Source: Fimbriiglobus ruber
Lineage (GTDB): Bacteria; Planctomycetota; Planctomycetia; Gemmatales; Gemmataceae
Assembly (NCBI RefSeq): GCF_002197845.1
Contig: NZ_NIDE01000017.1
Coordinates: 1,286,712 to 1,350,711, forward strand
Reading direction: 5' to 3'
Length of the DNA stretch: 64,000 nt
Shown here: piece by piece, positions 56,201-64,000 of the stretch
How the letters are laid out: each line of letters begins with the position of its first letter
Numbering within the stretch: the first letter of the stretch is position 1
Notes under the pieces: generated by a model
Seen by the model: the letters and a program-made list of their open reading frames with translations, nothing else
Told to the model about the DNA's origin: nothing
The model's database searches: none
Made by a program: the position numbers and the translations under genes

Positions 56201-56863
56201 CCGGAGCTGGACAAGCTGAAGTTCGAGAAGGAAGCGCTCGACTTTTACGTCTCCAGCCACCCACTCGCCCAGTTCGACGAACAACTCCGCCGCTTCCGCA
56301 CGCACTCGGCCGCCGAGATCCAGAAAGTCAACGAGGGGACGGAAGTGCGGATCGGCGGGATGATCACCGAGCTGATTCCGAAGGTGGCGAGCAAGGGCCG
56401 CAACGCCGGCAAAAAGTGGGCGATCATCAAGGTCGAGGACTTCACCGGACAGATGAAGTGCATCCTCTGGTCCGACCACTTCTCGCGGTTCAAGGACGAC
56501 TTGGCGGCCGACGCGATTCTGCTTTTCGAGGGCAAAGTCGAGTTCCGCGAGGGGTCCGGCGATGTGATCGTCGAGAAGGTGATGACGCTCGACCAGGCGA
56601 AAAAAGACCTCACCCGCGGCCTGGTACTCCGCGTCCCATACACCGAGGACGAGGACATCATCCGCCGGTTGGACGGGGTGGCGTCGGTTCTCAAGCGGTA
56701 TCGTGGACCGTGCCAGGTTTTCCTGAGCGTTCGCGACCCGGCCGGCCGGGCCGCCCATTTCAAGCTCAACTCCGAATTCTTCGTCGACCCGACGGTGATC
56801 AAGGTCGACGAAATCGAGCTGCTACTTGGACCCGGCTCCGTGCTGTTCACCGGGCGGTCTTGA
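53273..56863 (+). CDS. dnaE: DNA polymerase III alpha subunit
   Basis: The 1196-aa replicative polymerase. It starts with the PHP domain (FAHLHLHTHYSLLDGANRI, DHGNLYGAIEFY), followed by the polymerase core (ARGSGCGAVVSYV, APDIDIDFCQERR with the catalytic Asp pair), finger and tail regions (YQEQVMRILNKMGG, NKSHSAAYAHISY), a helix-hairpin-helix region (FDFCERVDTRTVSKAAMEK) and a C-terminal OB fold (EGTEVRIGGMITEL). The ATG at 53273 is taken; a TTG at 53243 would add 10 residues. A long antisense open frame on the minus strand is a shadow. Confidence 0.98.
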   Translation: MADRKFAHLHLHTHYSLLDGANRIPELVARTKAQGMTACAITDHGNLYGAIEFYRACTDPKVNINPVIGYEAYLAPGDRRDKKAGRQGEAYSHLTLLAKNLTGFKNLIKLSSIAFLEGFYYHPRIDREILAAHSEGLICLSGCLAGEFNQYILKNKPDEALKLAQWFAKLFKKDFYIEIQNNGIDLQDHCTPVAVEISNKVGVPLVATADAHYLCADDAEAHDVLFCINTGKKRDPRKKQYPEGRLPNPYYVRSPGDMYDLFPDFHDAVARSQEIADQVDIKIDFKARHFPVFKQPAGLTPEEYLRKLCDQGVHERYGDKVRQEVWDRLAHELGIINRMGFASYFLIVWDFVRFARENGIPASARGSGCGAVVSYVLYLSHVDPLDYDLLFERFLDPNRSEAPDIDIDFCQERRELVIQYVKQKYGADSVAQIGTFGTLAAKAALKDVGRVLDIPLEKVNYLSKLVPMKGAISLSLDDALDKQQSPDFRREYDSDPVVKQWVDIARKLEGMNRGVGTHAAGVVIANGPITDYVPVQRATRKGDDGEKSNGETTVTTQWEMGIIEKVGLLKMDFLGLRTLTLIDNALKLIKKTRGRDIDVQKLPLDDKPTYELLQRGDAKGVFQFESDGIRDLLRRMKPDNIRDIVACTALYRPGPLEGGMVDEYIECKHGRKKPFYPHPVMEEVLTETYGVMVYQEQVMRILNKMGGIELSSAYACIKAISKKNESIINARKVDFVKGAQERGMSEKTATEIFELIVKFGGYGFNKSHSAAYAHISYHTAYLKQYYPAEFMAALLSSEIDDGNKRDMLVDHIADARRMGVEVLPPNANKGQPDFDVVEGKIVFGLTAIKGLGRGASEEIVRAREVGGPFKDMFDFCERVDTRTVSKAAMEKMIKAGAMDCLAFNRRASMLLALPRAAQAAEDKAADRKRGQKSFMDMLWDGDGDETGSNGHANGVHTNGHAAAAGAGEGLPDVPEWPELDKLKFEKEALDFYVSSHPLAQFDEQLRRFRTHSAAEIQKVNEGTEVRIGGMITELIPKVASKGRNAGKKWAIIKVEDFTGQMKCILWSDHFSRFKDDLAADAILLFEGKVEFREGSGDVIVEKVMTLDQAKKDLTRGLVLRVPYTEDEDIIRRLDGVASVLKRYRGPCQVFLSVRDPAGRAAHFKLNSEFFVDPTVIKVDEIELLLGPGSVLFTGRS

Positions 56864-56877
56864 AGCCGTTCATTGCA

Positions 56878-57768
56878 TCAGTCCACCACCCGCCGGACGA
56901 TCCCGCCGTACGCGTCGATCCGGCGGTCGCGGAAGAACGGCCAGTTCCGCCGCACGTCCTCCATCAGCTTGCGGCTACAGGACACGATCACGATCTCCTC
57001 TCGGTCGTGGCTCGCCTTCTTGAGCATCCGGCCGAACGGGTCGGACACGAACGACCCACCCCAGAATTCCAGACCGCCCTTCGGGTCGCCGTCCGGCGGC
57101 GGCTCGTACCCGATCCGGTTCGCGGCTGCCACGAACGTGCCGTTCGCGATCGAGTGGGCGCGCATGCTCGTTTCCCAGGCCGAACTCTGGGCCTCGCCGT
57201 ACTCGGCTTTCTCCTTCGGGTGCCAGCCGATCGCCGTCGGGTAGAAGATCACTTCGGCGCCCTGGAGGGCCGTCAGCCGGGCCGCCTCCGGATACCACTG
57301 GTCCCAGCAAACCAACGTGCCGACCTTGCCCCGCTTGGTGTCGAAGACCTTCCAGCCCAGATCGCCAGGGGTGAAGTAATACTTCTCGTAGTAGAGCGGG
57401 TCGTCCGGGATGTGCATCTTGCGGTAGAGGCCGAGTAGCGTGCCGTCAGTGTCGTAAACGGTGGCCGTGTTGTGGTAGACGCCCGGCATCCGCTTCTCGA
57501 AGATCGACCCGACCACGACTACCCCGGCCTTCTTCGCCGCGGCCGCGAGCCGGTCGGACGACGGGCCGGGGATCGGCTCGGCCATGTCGAACGTCGCGGT
57601 GTCTTCCTTCTGGCAAAAGTACGGCCCAAGAAACAGCTCCGGCAGACAGACGATCTGCGCGCCCTGTTTGGCCGCCTCCGCGATTGCGGCTTCGGCCTTG
57701 GCCAGGTTCGACGCGGCGTCCGGCGCGCAGCGCATTTGGATTAAGGCGACGGTGAACGTGTCCGACAT
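56878..57768 (-). CDS. aguB: N-carbamoylputrescine amidase-like nitrilase
   Basis: A 296-aa C-N hydrolase. The catalytic triad is Glu44 in LPELFLGPYF, Lys117 in LYRKMHIPDD and Cys154 in LVCWDQWYPEAAR. The segment around PELFLGPYFCQ and HIPDDPLYYEKYYF matches the AguB subgroup, which converts N-carbamoylputrescine to putrescine in arginine-derived polyamine synthesis. The partner agmatine deiminase (aguA) is not adjacent. It converges on dnaE with 14 bases between and diverges from acs. Confidence 0.9.
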   Translation of the reverse strand: MSDTFTVALIQMRCAPDAASNLAKAEAAIAEAAKQGAQIVCLPELFLGPYFCQKEDTATFDMAEPIPGPSSDRLAAAAKKAGVVVVGSIFEKRMPGVYHNTATVYDTDGTLLGLYRKMHIPDDPLYYEKYYFTPGDLGWKVFDTKRGKVGTLVCWDQWYPEAARLTALQGAEVIFYPTAIGWHPKEKAEYGEAQSSAWETSMRAHSIANGTFVAAANRIGYEPPPDGDPKGGLEFWGGSFVSDPFGRMLKKASHDREEIVIVSCSRKLMEDVRRNWPFFRDRRIDAYGGIVRRVVD

Positions 57769-57921
57769 CAGTTTCTCCAGGCGATCCGTGGTCCACGGTT
57801 GCTCATCGGGCCGCGCGTATCTACTCTTTATCCCTAATCTTCCGTCTCTGTTGTAGTGCGTCCGCGGCCCGCCGCACACGCGAGACGCGCCGGCCGCTCC
57901 CACCGTACCGTCAGGTGCTTC

Positions 57922-59880
57922 ATGTCCGCTTCTAATCAAAATATTACCAGCGTCCTGAAGGAAACCCGCGTATTCCCGCCGGCGGCCGCGTTCGCCTCGG
58001 CCGCCCACGTCCCGAGCCCGGCCGAGGCCGACCGCCTGCGGGCCTGGGCCGAATCCGACCCGGACGCCTTCTGGGCCGAGCAGGCCAAAATGCTCGACTG
58101 GTTCAAGCCGTGGACGCAAGTTCTCGACTGGTCGAACGCGCCGCACGCCAAATGGTTTGTCGGCGCGCAGCTGAATGTCGCCCACAACTGCCTTGACCGG
58201 CACCTGACGAATGGCCGCGCCGACAAGCCGGCCATCATCTGGGAAGGCGAGCCCGGCGACACGCGGACGCTGACCTACAAGCAGCTCCACGCCGAGGTCA
58301 GCCGGTTCGCGAACGCCCTCAAGGGCATGGGCGTCGGCAAGGGCGACCGGGTCACGATCTACATGCCGATGGTGCCCGAGGCGGCCATCGCGATGCTCGC
58401 CTGCGCCCGGATCGGGGCGACGCACTCGGTCGTCTTCGGCGGCTTCAGCGCGGACGCCGTGGCCGACCGGAACAACGACGCCAAGTCGAAAGTCATCATC
58501 ACCGCCGACGGCGGCTACCGCCGGGGCAAGGTCGTCCCGCTCAAGGCCAACGTCGACGCCGCACTGGAGAAGTCGCCGAGCGTCGAAAAGTGCGTCGTAC
58601 TCAACCGGTGCAACAGCCCGGTCACGATGAAGCCGGGCCGGGACATCTGGTGGCACGACGCGGTCCTGTCCGCGGACGCGGACTGCCCGGCCGAACCGCT
58701 CGACAGTGAACACCCGTTGTTCATCCTCTACACGTCCGGGAGTACCGGCAAACCGAAGGGCGTGTTACACACGACTGGCGGCTACCTGCTCGGGGCGGCG
58801 CTCACGCACAAGTGGGTGTTCGACATCAAGGAGAACGACGTCTACTGGTGTACGGCCGACGTCGGGTGGGTGACGGGGCACAGCTACATCGTCTACGGCC
58901 CGCTGGCGAACGGCGCGACGACGGTGATGTTCGAGGGAGCTCCGAACCATCCGAAGGAAGACCGCTTCTGGGAGATCATCGAGAAGTACAAGGTCAGCGT
59001 ATTCTACACGGCCCCGACGGCGATCCGGGCGTTCATCAAGTGGGGTGACCAGTGGCCGAAGGGCCACGACCTGTCGTCCCTCCGACTGCTCGGCAGCGTG
59101 GGCGAACCGATCAACCCCGAGGCGTGGATGTGGTACCACGAGGTGATCGGCGGCGGCCGGTGCCCGATCGTGGACACGTGGTGGCAGACGGAGACGGGGG
59201 CGATCATGATCGCTCCACTCCCGGGCGCCACCCCGACGAAGCCCGGCAGCGCGACCAAGCCGCTCCCCGGCATCAGTGCCGAGGTGGTGGACAAGCAGGG
59301 GAATCCGGTCCCGGCGAACGCGGGCGGTTTCCTGGTAGTTAAGCAGCCGTGGCCGAGCATGATGCGGACCATTTACGGCGACGACGAGCGATATAAGGCG
59401 ACGTACTGGAGCAACTACCCCGGCATCTACTTCACGGCCGACGGCGCCCGCCGGGACGACGACGGGTACATCTGGGTGATGGGCCGGGTGGACGACGTGC
59501 TGAACGTGTCCGGCCACCGGCTCAGCACGATGGAGGTGGAGAGCGCTCTGGTGAATCACCCGAAGGTGGCCGAGTCGGCCGTCGTGGGCCGCCCGGACGA
59601 CCTGAAGGGCGAGGCGATCTGCTGCTTCGTGACGCTCAAGCAGGGCCACGCCCCGACCGACGAGCTGAAGGCCGAACTCAAGGCGCACGTGGCGAAGGAG
59701 ATCGGCGCCCTGGCCCGCCCGGACGACATCCGGTTTTCGGAGACCCTGCCCAAGACGCGGTCCGGCAAGATCATGCGCCGCCTCCTCCGCGACATCGCGG
59801 CCGGCAAGCAGAGTACCCAGGACACGACGACCCTGGAAGACTACGGCGTACTGGCGAAGCTGCGGGAGGACGAGGAGTAA
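57922..59880 (+). CDS. acs: Acetyl-CoA synthetase
   Basis: A 652-aa AMP-forming acetate:CoA ligase. Motifs are [15 protein letters not shown] (P-loop), [13 protein letters not shown] (acetate/AMP pocket), [31 protein letters not shown] (hinge) and the C-terminal [13 protein letters not shown] with the Lys that is acetylated for control. It scavenges acetate into central metabolism. The ATG at 57922 gives the usual N-terminus. A stem (about 59910-59936) follows but has no T-run. Confidence 0.97.
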   Translation: MSASNQNITSVLKETRVFPPAAAFASAAHVPSPAEADRLRAWAESDPDAFWAEQAKMLDWFKPWTQVLDWSNAPHAKWFVGAQLNVAHNCLDRHLTNGRADKPAIIWEGEPGDTRTLTYKQLHAEVSRFANALKGMGVGKGDRVTIYMPMVPEAAIAMLACARIGATHSVVFGGFSADAVADRNNDAKSKVIITADGGYRRGKVVPLKANVDAALEKSPSVEKCVVLNRCNSPVTMKPGRDIWWHDAVLSADADCPAEPLDSEHPLFILYTSGSTGKPKGVLHTTGGYLLGAALTHKWVFDIKENDVYWCTADVGWVTGHSYIVYGPLANGATTVMFEGAPNHPKEDRFWEIIEKYKVSVFYTAPTAIRAFIKWGDQWPKGHDLSSLRLLGSVGEPINPEAWMWYHEVIGGGRCPIVDTWWQTETGAIMIAPLPGATPTKPGSATKPLPGISAEVVDKQGNPVPANAGGFLVVKQPWPSMMRTIYGDDERYKATYWSNYPGIYFTADGARRDDDGYIWVMGRVDDVLNVSGHRLSTMEVESALVNHPKVAESAVVGRPDDLKGEAICCFVTLKQGHAPTDELKAELKAHVAKEIGALARPDDIRFSETLPKTRSGKIMRRLLRDIAAGKQSTQDTTTLEDYGVLAKLREDEE

Positions 59881-60174
59881 CGAGGGAGGCTGAGAAGGAA
59901 GCGGAAGGGCCGCGAGGGATATGATATCTCTCGCGGACAACGGCGGATTTATATAGCAGAAAGAATTATTTTGTCTAAAAATATATTCGTGTCGCTTGTC
60001 GCGTTAGTTGTCGGAAAGATAGTGGCCTCAAGGAACTGCGGCAGCACTTGCGAGTCAGAGCGATAGGATTGGTGGCTGGTCACTCGGAGTGTGACAGGAA
60101 ACTCCTGCGTCTAATGAGTTACGGAATCCTCAGAAGTGCTTAAACCTGTGTGTAGTAGAAGCAAGGAGCAAGTT
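59881..60174. other. AT-rich spacer before the channel gene
   Basis: A palindrome-like stem at 59910-59936 (CCGCGAG... CTCGCGG) lies just after acs. Beyond about 59940 base composition falls sharply in GC (for example TTATTTTGTCTAAAAATATA), marking the left edge of an island that includes the channel gene. The ribosome-binding site AAGGAG is at 60163-60168. No gene seen. Confidence 0.5.
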
Positions 60175-60804
60175 GTGCATGTGTGCGTTCCATGGCTCGG
60201 CTGGCTTCTCTCTCCTACAAGGAAGATCATCGATCGGATCAAACAGGGCGATCGTGAGCATCGCGGCAAGACACTTCGCAAATGGAGCCTATATTTCTTT
60301 TGGTTCGAGGCTGGGAGCAGTGTCTTGCTGGCGATTTTGCTGGCAGAAGCTCCATCCAATAATGCGACTATGTTTAGTATGATTGCTATTGCTTATGCTT
60401 GGTCTAGAATAAACGAAATTGCATACGCCTTTTACACTGATTCGCTTACTTCATCGAAGCAGTCGGATCTCACTAGCAGTGAAAGAATCCGAATGGCAAT
60501 GCGAAGTTACTTTGGGCTAGCATTCAACTTTGCCTTGTTGTACTATTTTATTCCTGTAACTGGATTGTTTAAAGATAGCCTTGGTAGCTTTTTTGAGGCC
60601 TTCTACTTCAGCGGTGTTACATTGGCTACGCTTGGCTATGGGGATGTCCTGCCAAAACATTGGCTCTGCCGACTACTGTCTCTCTATGAAGTGTTTGCAG
60701 GCATCCTACTTGTAGCAGTTGCCATTGCAACATACATCGGCGGGAGTGGCGAAAGTGATGCATCAGTCGCCGAGTCAGTGGCTGCACCTGATCCTCACCG
60801 CTGA
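60175..60804 (+). CDS. Potassium-channel-like protein (AT-rich island)
   Basis: A 209-aa membrane protein. The pore loop FSGVTLATLGYGD holds the K+ selectivity filter (Thr152-Asp157). There are about four hydrophobic segments (38-57, 67-87, 111-130, 167-190), with the pore between the third and last, as in small Ion_trans_2 channels. The gene is much more AT-rich than its neighbours and uses A/T-ending codons, so it is likely recently acquired. I start at the GTG at 60175, six bases after AAGGAG; a GTG at 60136 is possible. There is no attached RCK or cyclic-nucleotide domain. Confidence 0.85.
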   Translation: MHVCVPWLGWLLSPTRKIIDRIKQGDREHRGKTLRKWSLYFFWFEAGSSVLLAILLAEAPSNNATMFSMIAIAYAWSRINEIAYAFYTDSLTSSKQSDLTSSERIRMAMRSYFGLAFNFALLYYFIPVTGLFKDSLGSFFEAFYFSGVTLATLGYGDVLPKHWLCRLLSLYEVFAGILLVAVAIATYIGGSGESDASVAESVAAPDPHR

Positions 60805-60988
60805 CATGGCTTCGGACAGGCAGACAACGTATCTCCTGGCATTAGCCATGAGAGCGGGGCCTTGAAAACCTACCACGCCGATGGCGTCTGCGGACTGGGG
60901 CCCAGCGTTCGGTCTAACCGGCTCGCGTTGAGCGAAATCGCTGAACCGATTCCTCTCAACGCTTCGTTCGGCAAGCGGAGATGGACGG

Positions 60989-61546
60989 ATGTCCCTTCGG
61001 AAGGTGGGTTGGGAACTCGCCCACCGTGCAACTCGCGCTGAACAGCGAGGCCGTGTGGCGAACGTAGTCGAGTTGCAGGATCTGGTAAAGGCATTCACAG
61101 GACTCTACCCGGTGTGGCTGGTCGAACTGCTGGCGGAAGTGCCCCTGTGCGGCCTCCGACTGGGGTGGACGAAACGCCCGCCCCGGGATCCGGGCGACAT
61201 CTCCTGGGCTGTCTGGTCAGGGCCGCGCGAGGCACAGGTGGAGTCGCTCCGGACGGACTGGCCCGGGCGGTTCGTTCTGCCGCTCGGGTATATTAACGTG
61301 GCGGGAGACGGCAGCTACTGCGGCAATCCGTACTTCGTGCTGGCCGATGGGAACCCCGACCCGGCCCTGTACCAGATCTACCATGACGGGGGCCAGACCG
61401 GTGAGGGTTTGGTGGCCACCCGGCGGTTCGTCGCGCCCTCTCTCAGTGCGTTCTTCCGCACCGCTCTGGTGCGGGTGCCGCCAGAACTGGCGTGGGACGA
61501 CGAAGACGCCGAACCCGATTCTGCATCGGACCGGCTGGACATGTAA
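60989..61546 (+). CDS. SMI1/KNR4 (SUKH)-like protein
   Basis: A 185-aa protein. The stretch ELQDLVKAFTGLYPVWLVEL, the loop GYINVAGDGSYCGNPYF (a Gly/Asp turn) and the C-terminal RFVAPSLSAFFRTALV fit the SUKH fold. SUKH proteins often act as immunity proteins to toxins or as protein-interaction domains. The N-terminal 20 residues may be too long; GTG at about 61056 is another start. It sits in a string of accessory genes; no cognate toxin was recognised. Confidence 0.6.
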   Translation: MSLRKVGWELAHRATRAEQRGRVANVVELQDLVKAFTGLYPVWLVELLAEVPLCGLRLGWTKRPPRDPGDISWAVWSGPREAQVESLRTDWPGRFVLPLGYINVAGDGSYCGNPYFVLADGNPDPALYQIYHDGGQTGEGLVATRRFVAPSLSAFFRTALVRVPPELAWDDEDAEPDSASDRLDM

Positions 61547-61625
61547 GCTTTTCGAGACGCATAGCTTTCCTCGCGCCGCGGGCAGGTGAGCGGTGGCGTT
61601 CGACATATGAAACAGAGGGCGCAGC

Positions 61626-62462
61626 ATGGCTGTCGATTGGGTTCTCAACCTCCCGTGCCGACCTAAGGAGACGCTGGGCGATGGCGACTTCCTCGCCGGC
61701 ACCGATACTCTGCTCGCCTGCCTGAAGGCCGGTAACCGGGCGGCCGTCATCGCCGACATGGCCCGGCAGCAGGGCAACACACCGGAGGGCACGTCGATCG
61801 TTGTCCGGGTCGCCCGCGCGGACGGCCAGGTCGAGGACCAACCCGTCAGGTACGACGACCTCGTCGCCCAGTCCCAGCGCCTCGACCCGCTCGCCCCGGC
61901 CTGCGAGGGATGCCCCGCCAACGTCCCGGGCCGCCCGTTCGGTTGCGTCGGGGTAGTCAACTACCCCATTCCCCGGGCGGTCGAAGAGTGGTTGGCCGGG
62001 CGGTTCCAGCCGAGTACCGCCGTCGGCGGCAAGCTGTTTTTGGCCGCTATCCGCGACTTCAGCTACACCGGCCAACCGATCCGGCAGTTCCGGGCGGGAG
62101 GGCTGTTCGAGTCCGACCAGCCGATCAAGAAGAAACTCAAGGGCGGCTTCTTCTCGTCCGAGTCGGTCACGACCGACCAGCTATTCCAGGCGCTGTTTTG
62201 CGTCGGCGAGCCGCTCGATCCCGGCCACTGCCTCGGGGTGCTGCTGTGGCTGGGGTGTATCCGGCTCGACGGGACCGCCGTTGAGACTCCGGAGCAGGCG
62301 GCGATCGTCACCCAGCTCGTTAGGACCGACGAGCGGCGACAGCGGACTGAGTTAGTCACCGGCGCGGATCTCCCAGTCGAGGGCGTGTCGCAGTTCGAGT
62401 CGTTCCTCTCCGCTCTGTATCGCTCATGGTTGCTTGATGTGACGTTGTGGGTATCGGCGTGA
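61626..62462 (+). CDS. Hypothetical protein with CxxCPAN...PFGC motif
   Basis: A 278-aa soluble protein. The most striking motif is CEGCPANVPGRPFGCVGVVN (Cys93, Cys96, Cys107), suggesting metal or redox binding. The N-terminus (VDWVLNLPCRPKETLGDGDFL) and the block FQALFCVGEPLDPGHCLGVLLWLG are also distinctive. I recall such proteins as a conserved Gemmataceae-type family, without a known role. It follows the SUKH-like gene by 79 bases in the same direction. Confidence 0.7.
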   Translation: MAVDWVLNLPCRPKETLGDGDFLAGTDTLLACLKAGNRAAVIADMARQQGNTPEGTSIVVRVARADGQVEDQPVRYDDLVAQSQRLDPLAPACEGCPANVPGRPFGCVGVVNYPIPRAVEEWLAGRFQPSTAVGGKLFLAAIRDFSYTGQPIRQFRAGGLFESDQPIKKKLKGGFFSSESVTTDQLFQALFCVGEPLDPGHCLGVLLWLGCIRLDGTAVETPEQAAIVTQLVRTDERRQRTELVTGADLPVEGVSQFESFLSALYRSWLLDVTLWVSA

Positions 62463-62590
62463 TACAGCAAGGCAGTCCAAACCAAGCGCGGCAACAGACG
62501 GCGGGCATGATTCGTTTCAGGGACTTTAAGCTCACCGGTGCCTCCCGCTGATATTGAGCTATTTCTTTCGGCGACGGAGGGCGTTCGGCG

Positions 62591-63214
62591 GTGCATGACC
62601 TGGCGGCGATCCTGGGTGTCATCCTCGATGGCTACATCTTACCCGTGGACGGATTCCACGACGTCGTTCACTGGGCGCGCGTGCTGGAGAACGGGCTTCG
62701 GATCGCTGAGGTCAACGGGGCGGATCGGGAAGTCGTTACGCTGTTCGCCCTGTTCCACGACTCGCGGCGGGTGAACGAGGACCAGGATGACGGCCACGGC
62801 TTGTGGGGCGGCGAACTCGCCCGCTCGTTGCGCGGCAAACTGGTCCCCCTCGACGACGACCACTTCGACCTGCTGTTTGAGGCGTGCCGGCTGCACACCG
62901 AAGGGTACGCGGTCGGCGACCGGACGCTATTGGCGTGTTGGGACGCAGACCGGCTAATGATTTGCCGCAGCGTCATCCTTCGTCATCCTTGTCTCCGCAT
63001 GTCCGCCAGAAACGCGATTTTGGGCGCAAAAAATACCAAAAAATCCCCACCGTCCGCCCAGAGCGACGACGGCCCGGACGCGGGAAATCACCGCCGTTCT
63101 GCCTCTCCTTCAACCGCTGAGGTTAGTCTGTATTGGAGACGACCGCGTTCCGCGGGTACTGTTCCGGAGGGGCTGCGATGGCCGAGGGAGAGCGGGGCCG
63201 CCCGACCAAACTGA
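62591..63214 (+). CDS. HD-domain phosphohydrolase-like protein, C-terminally truncated
   Basis: A 207-aa open frame. The first 122 residues fit an HD-type fold: GFHDVVHWARV (His23, His27), LFALFHDSRR (His56-Asp57), LHTEGYAVGD and CWDADRL (Asp118, Asp120). Proteins of this type normally continue DLGRVG...P..L. Here the homology stops after DADRL at about 62956, and the remainder (MICRSVILRHPCL..., Ser/Pro/Arg-rich) looks like read-through of unrelated DNA into the next gene. So it is probably a 3'-truncated gene, active or not. Confidence 0.6.
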   Translation: MHDLAAILGVILDGYILPVDGFHDVVHWARVLENGLRIAEVNGADREVVTLFALFHDSRRVNEDQDDGHGLWGGELARSLRGKLVPLDDDHFDLLFEACRLHTEGYAVGDRTLLACWDADRLMICRSVILRHPCLRMSARNAILGAKNTKKSPPSAQSDDGPDAGNHRRSASPSTAEVSLYWRRPRSAGTVPEGLRWPRESGAARPN

Positions 63215-63969
63215 CGCCGTTGATCAAGAAAATCGTTCTGATGGCGCTGGAGGGCGGCGCGACCCGGAAGACGGCCGCCGAGATGGCCAAGGTGAGCCCG
63301 CGCACCTTCCAGCTCTGGCTCCGCCTCGGACTGTCGCCGGACGCGGACCCGGAATATCGCGAATTCCGGACGGACGTCCTGCGGGCCGAGGCGGAAGCGG
63401 TCCTGAGTTGCGTCGATCTCATCCGGAAGGCCGGGAAGAAGGACTGGCGGGCGGCCGCCTGGTGGCTCGAACGACACTGCCCGGAATACGCCAAAACCAA
63501 GACGTTCGAGCCGACCGAAGAGGAGGTATTTGAAGAGGAGGAAGAATTCAAAGAGTGGGCGCGTCACCCAATCCAGGCGGAACCGTTGGCGCCCCCGCCG
63601 ACCGCGTCTGCCGATTCGCCCGACCCGGTCCGAGTCCCCGTCCCGGCAACACCAGCGGTTCCAGCCACTCCTATTAACACGATCACGGAACCGTGTGCCT
63701 CTGCCTGCGAGACGCCAGCTCCATGCGCCGCTAAGCCGACCCCGGTCGCTAACTCCAGCACTGCGAACAGGGGCAATCCCCGGCCGGCAGCCATTCCCGC
63801 GAATACCGGGCGGCCGAGCGATCACAGCGCCAAACCGAAGCGACCCTCCCCTGCCTCTGCACCCGTGAACTCGCCGTCCAAACCAAAACCCAAACGTGGC
63901 TCGGGTCCGATAGAAACCGGCAGCCATCGACCGTCCCGGTCCCAACGCAGGCCGCTCTGCCGCGCGTAA
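63178..63969 (+). CDS. Terminase-small-subunit-like protein with Pro-rich tail
   Basis: A 263-aa protein. The N-terminal 120 residues (LTPLIKKIVLMALEGGATRK, AAEMAKVSPRTFQLWLRLGL, EYREFRTDVLRAEAEAV, KDWRAAAWWLERHCPEYA) have the helix-turn-helix-like layout of phage terminase small subunits (TerS). The rest is an unusual tail rich in Pro, Ala, Ser and Lys. The ATG at 63178 has a GGAGGGG site at about 63165. No large terminase subunit or other phage gene lies in the window, so it is an orphan or the edge of a prophage remnant. Confidence 0.7.
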   Translation: MAEGERGRPTKLTPLIKKIVLMALEGGATRKTAAEMAKVSPRTFQLWLRLGLSPDADPEYREFRTDVLRAEAEAVLSCVDLIRKAGKKDWRAAAWWLERHCPEYAKTKTFEPTEEEVFEEEEEFKEWARHPIQAEPLAPPPTASADSPDPVRVPVPATPAVPATPINTITEPCASACETPAPCAAKPTPVANSSTANRGNPRPAAIPANTGRPSDHSAKPKRPSPASAPVNSPSKPKPKRGSGPIETGSHRPSRSQRRPLCRA

Positions 63970-64000
63970 GTGAGCCGGTCGCACGAATCAGGTGGGCTTG

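Noticed and set aside
53057-56758. 1233-aa open frame antisense to dnaE
   Set aside because: It mirrors the codon structure of dnaE and is rich in Val, Asp, Arg and Gly with no domain; a frame shadow of GC-rich coding DNA.

Overview
The window is high-GC chromosomal DNA of a planctomycete, most probably of the family Gemmataceae. This rests on lineage-typical families: DUF1549/DUF1553 and DUF1501 secreted proteins, a DUF1559 pilin-like protein with a tiny lipoprotein gene, a TIGR02996 protein, the 'MTEEEW...DP..ML.FL' family, FG-GAP and HEAT/LRR proteins, and intergenic spacers filled with long perfect inverted repeats. No rRNA, tRNA or CRISPR was found. Genes are mostly single or in short operons.

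Layout. 1-0.9 kb: no recognisable gene. 0.9-3.9 kb (-): a three-gene type III polyketide synthase cluster (methyltransferase, FAD oxidoreductase, synthase) joined by 4-nt stop/start overlaps. 4.0-9.6 kb (+): trmB-like, recN, two tandem Gemmataceae paralogues, a membrane glycosyltransferase. 9.7-14.9 kb: FG-GAP protein, tiny basic protein, tsaD with a membrane protein and a DUF4240 gene, tandem repeats, TatD-type hydrolase. 15.2-16.8 kb: small accessory pairs (HNH plus partner, HEPN plus partner). 16.9-20.6 kb: AraC regulator divergent from an alcohol dehydrogenase/cupin/aldo-keto reductase operon. 20.7-25.8 kb: htpG, a small membrane protein, and archease-rtcB (RNA ligation and its activator). 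The archease-rtcB spacer carries a palindromic repeat split by a 220-bp MITE-like element.

26-35.7 kb: TIGR02996/GspE-like protein, fabH, a secreted toroid-like protein, rplU, a nested inverted-repeat element, HEAT lipoprotein, DUF4013 membrane protein, DUF1549/DUF1553 protein. 36-40.5 kb: DUF1501 and PPC-domain proteins, then a translationally coupled ceramidase-like (CREST) membrane hydrolase and Rieske oxygenase. 40.9-48.2 kb: a hyperacidic protein followed by a 58-bp perfect palindrome, a TPR protein, an ABC ATPase, a HEAT membrane protein, an ArsC-like protein, a divergent SMP-30/SDR pair and rarD. 48.8-53 kb: LRR protein, aldo-keto reductase, lipoprotein, DUF1559 and its small lipoprotein. 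53.3-59.9 kb: dnaE, aguB-like amidase, acs. 60-64 kb: accessory block with an AT-rich K+-channel gene, SUKH-like protein, Cys-motif protein, truncated HD gene and a terminase-small-subunit-like protein.

The strongest candidates for something new are the MITE inside the archease-rtcB spacer, the ceramidase-like/Rieske gene pair, the HEPN and HNH partner pairs, the hyperacidic protein with its palindrome, and the set of long intergenic inverted repeats. All functions are inferred from reading the sequence; no database search was run.
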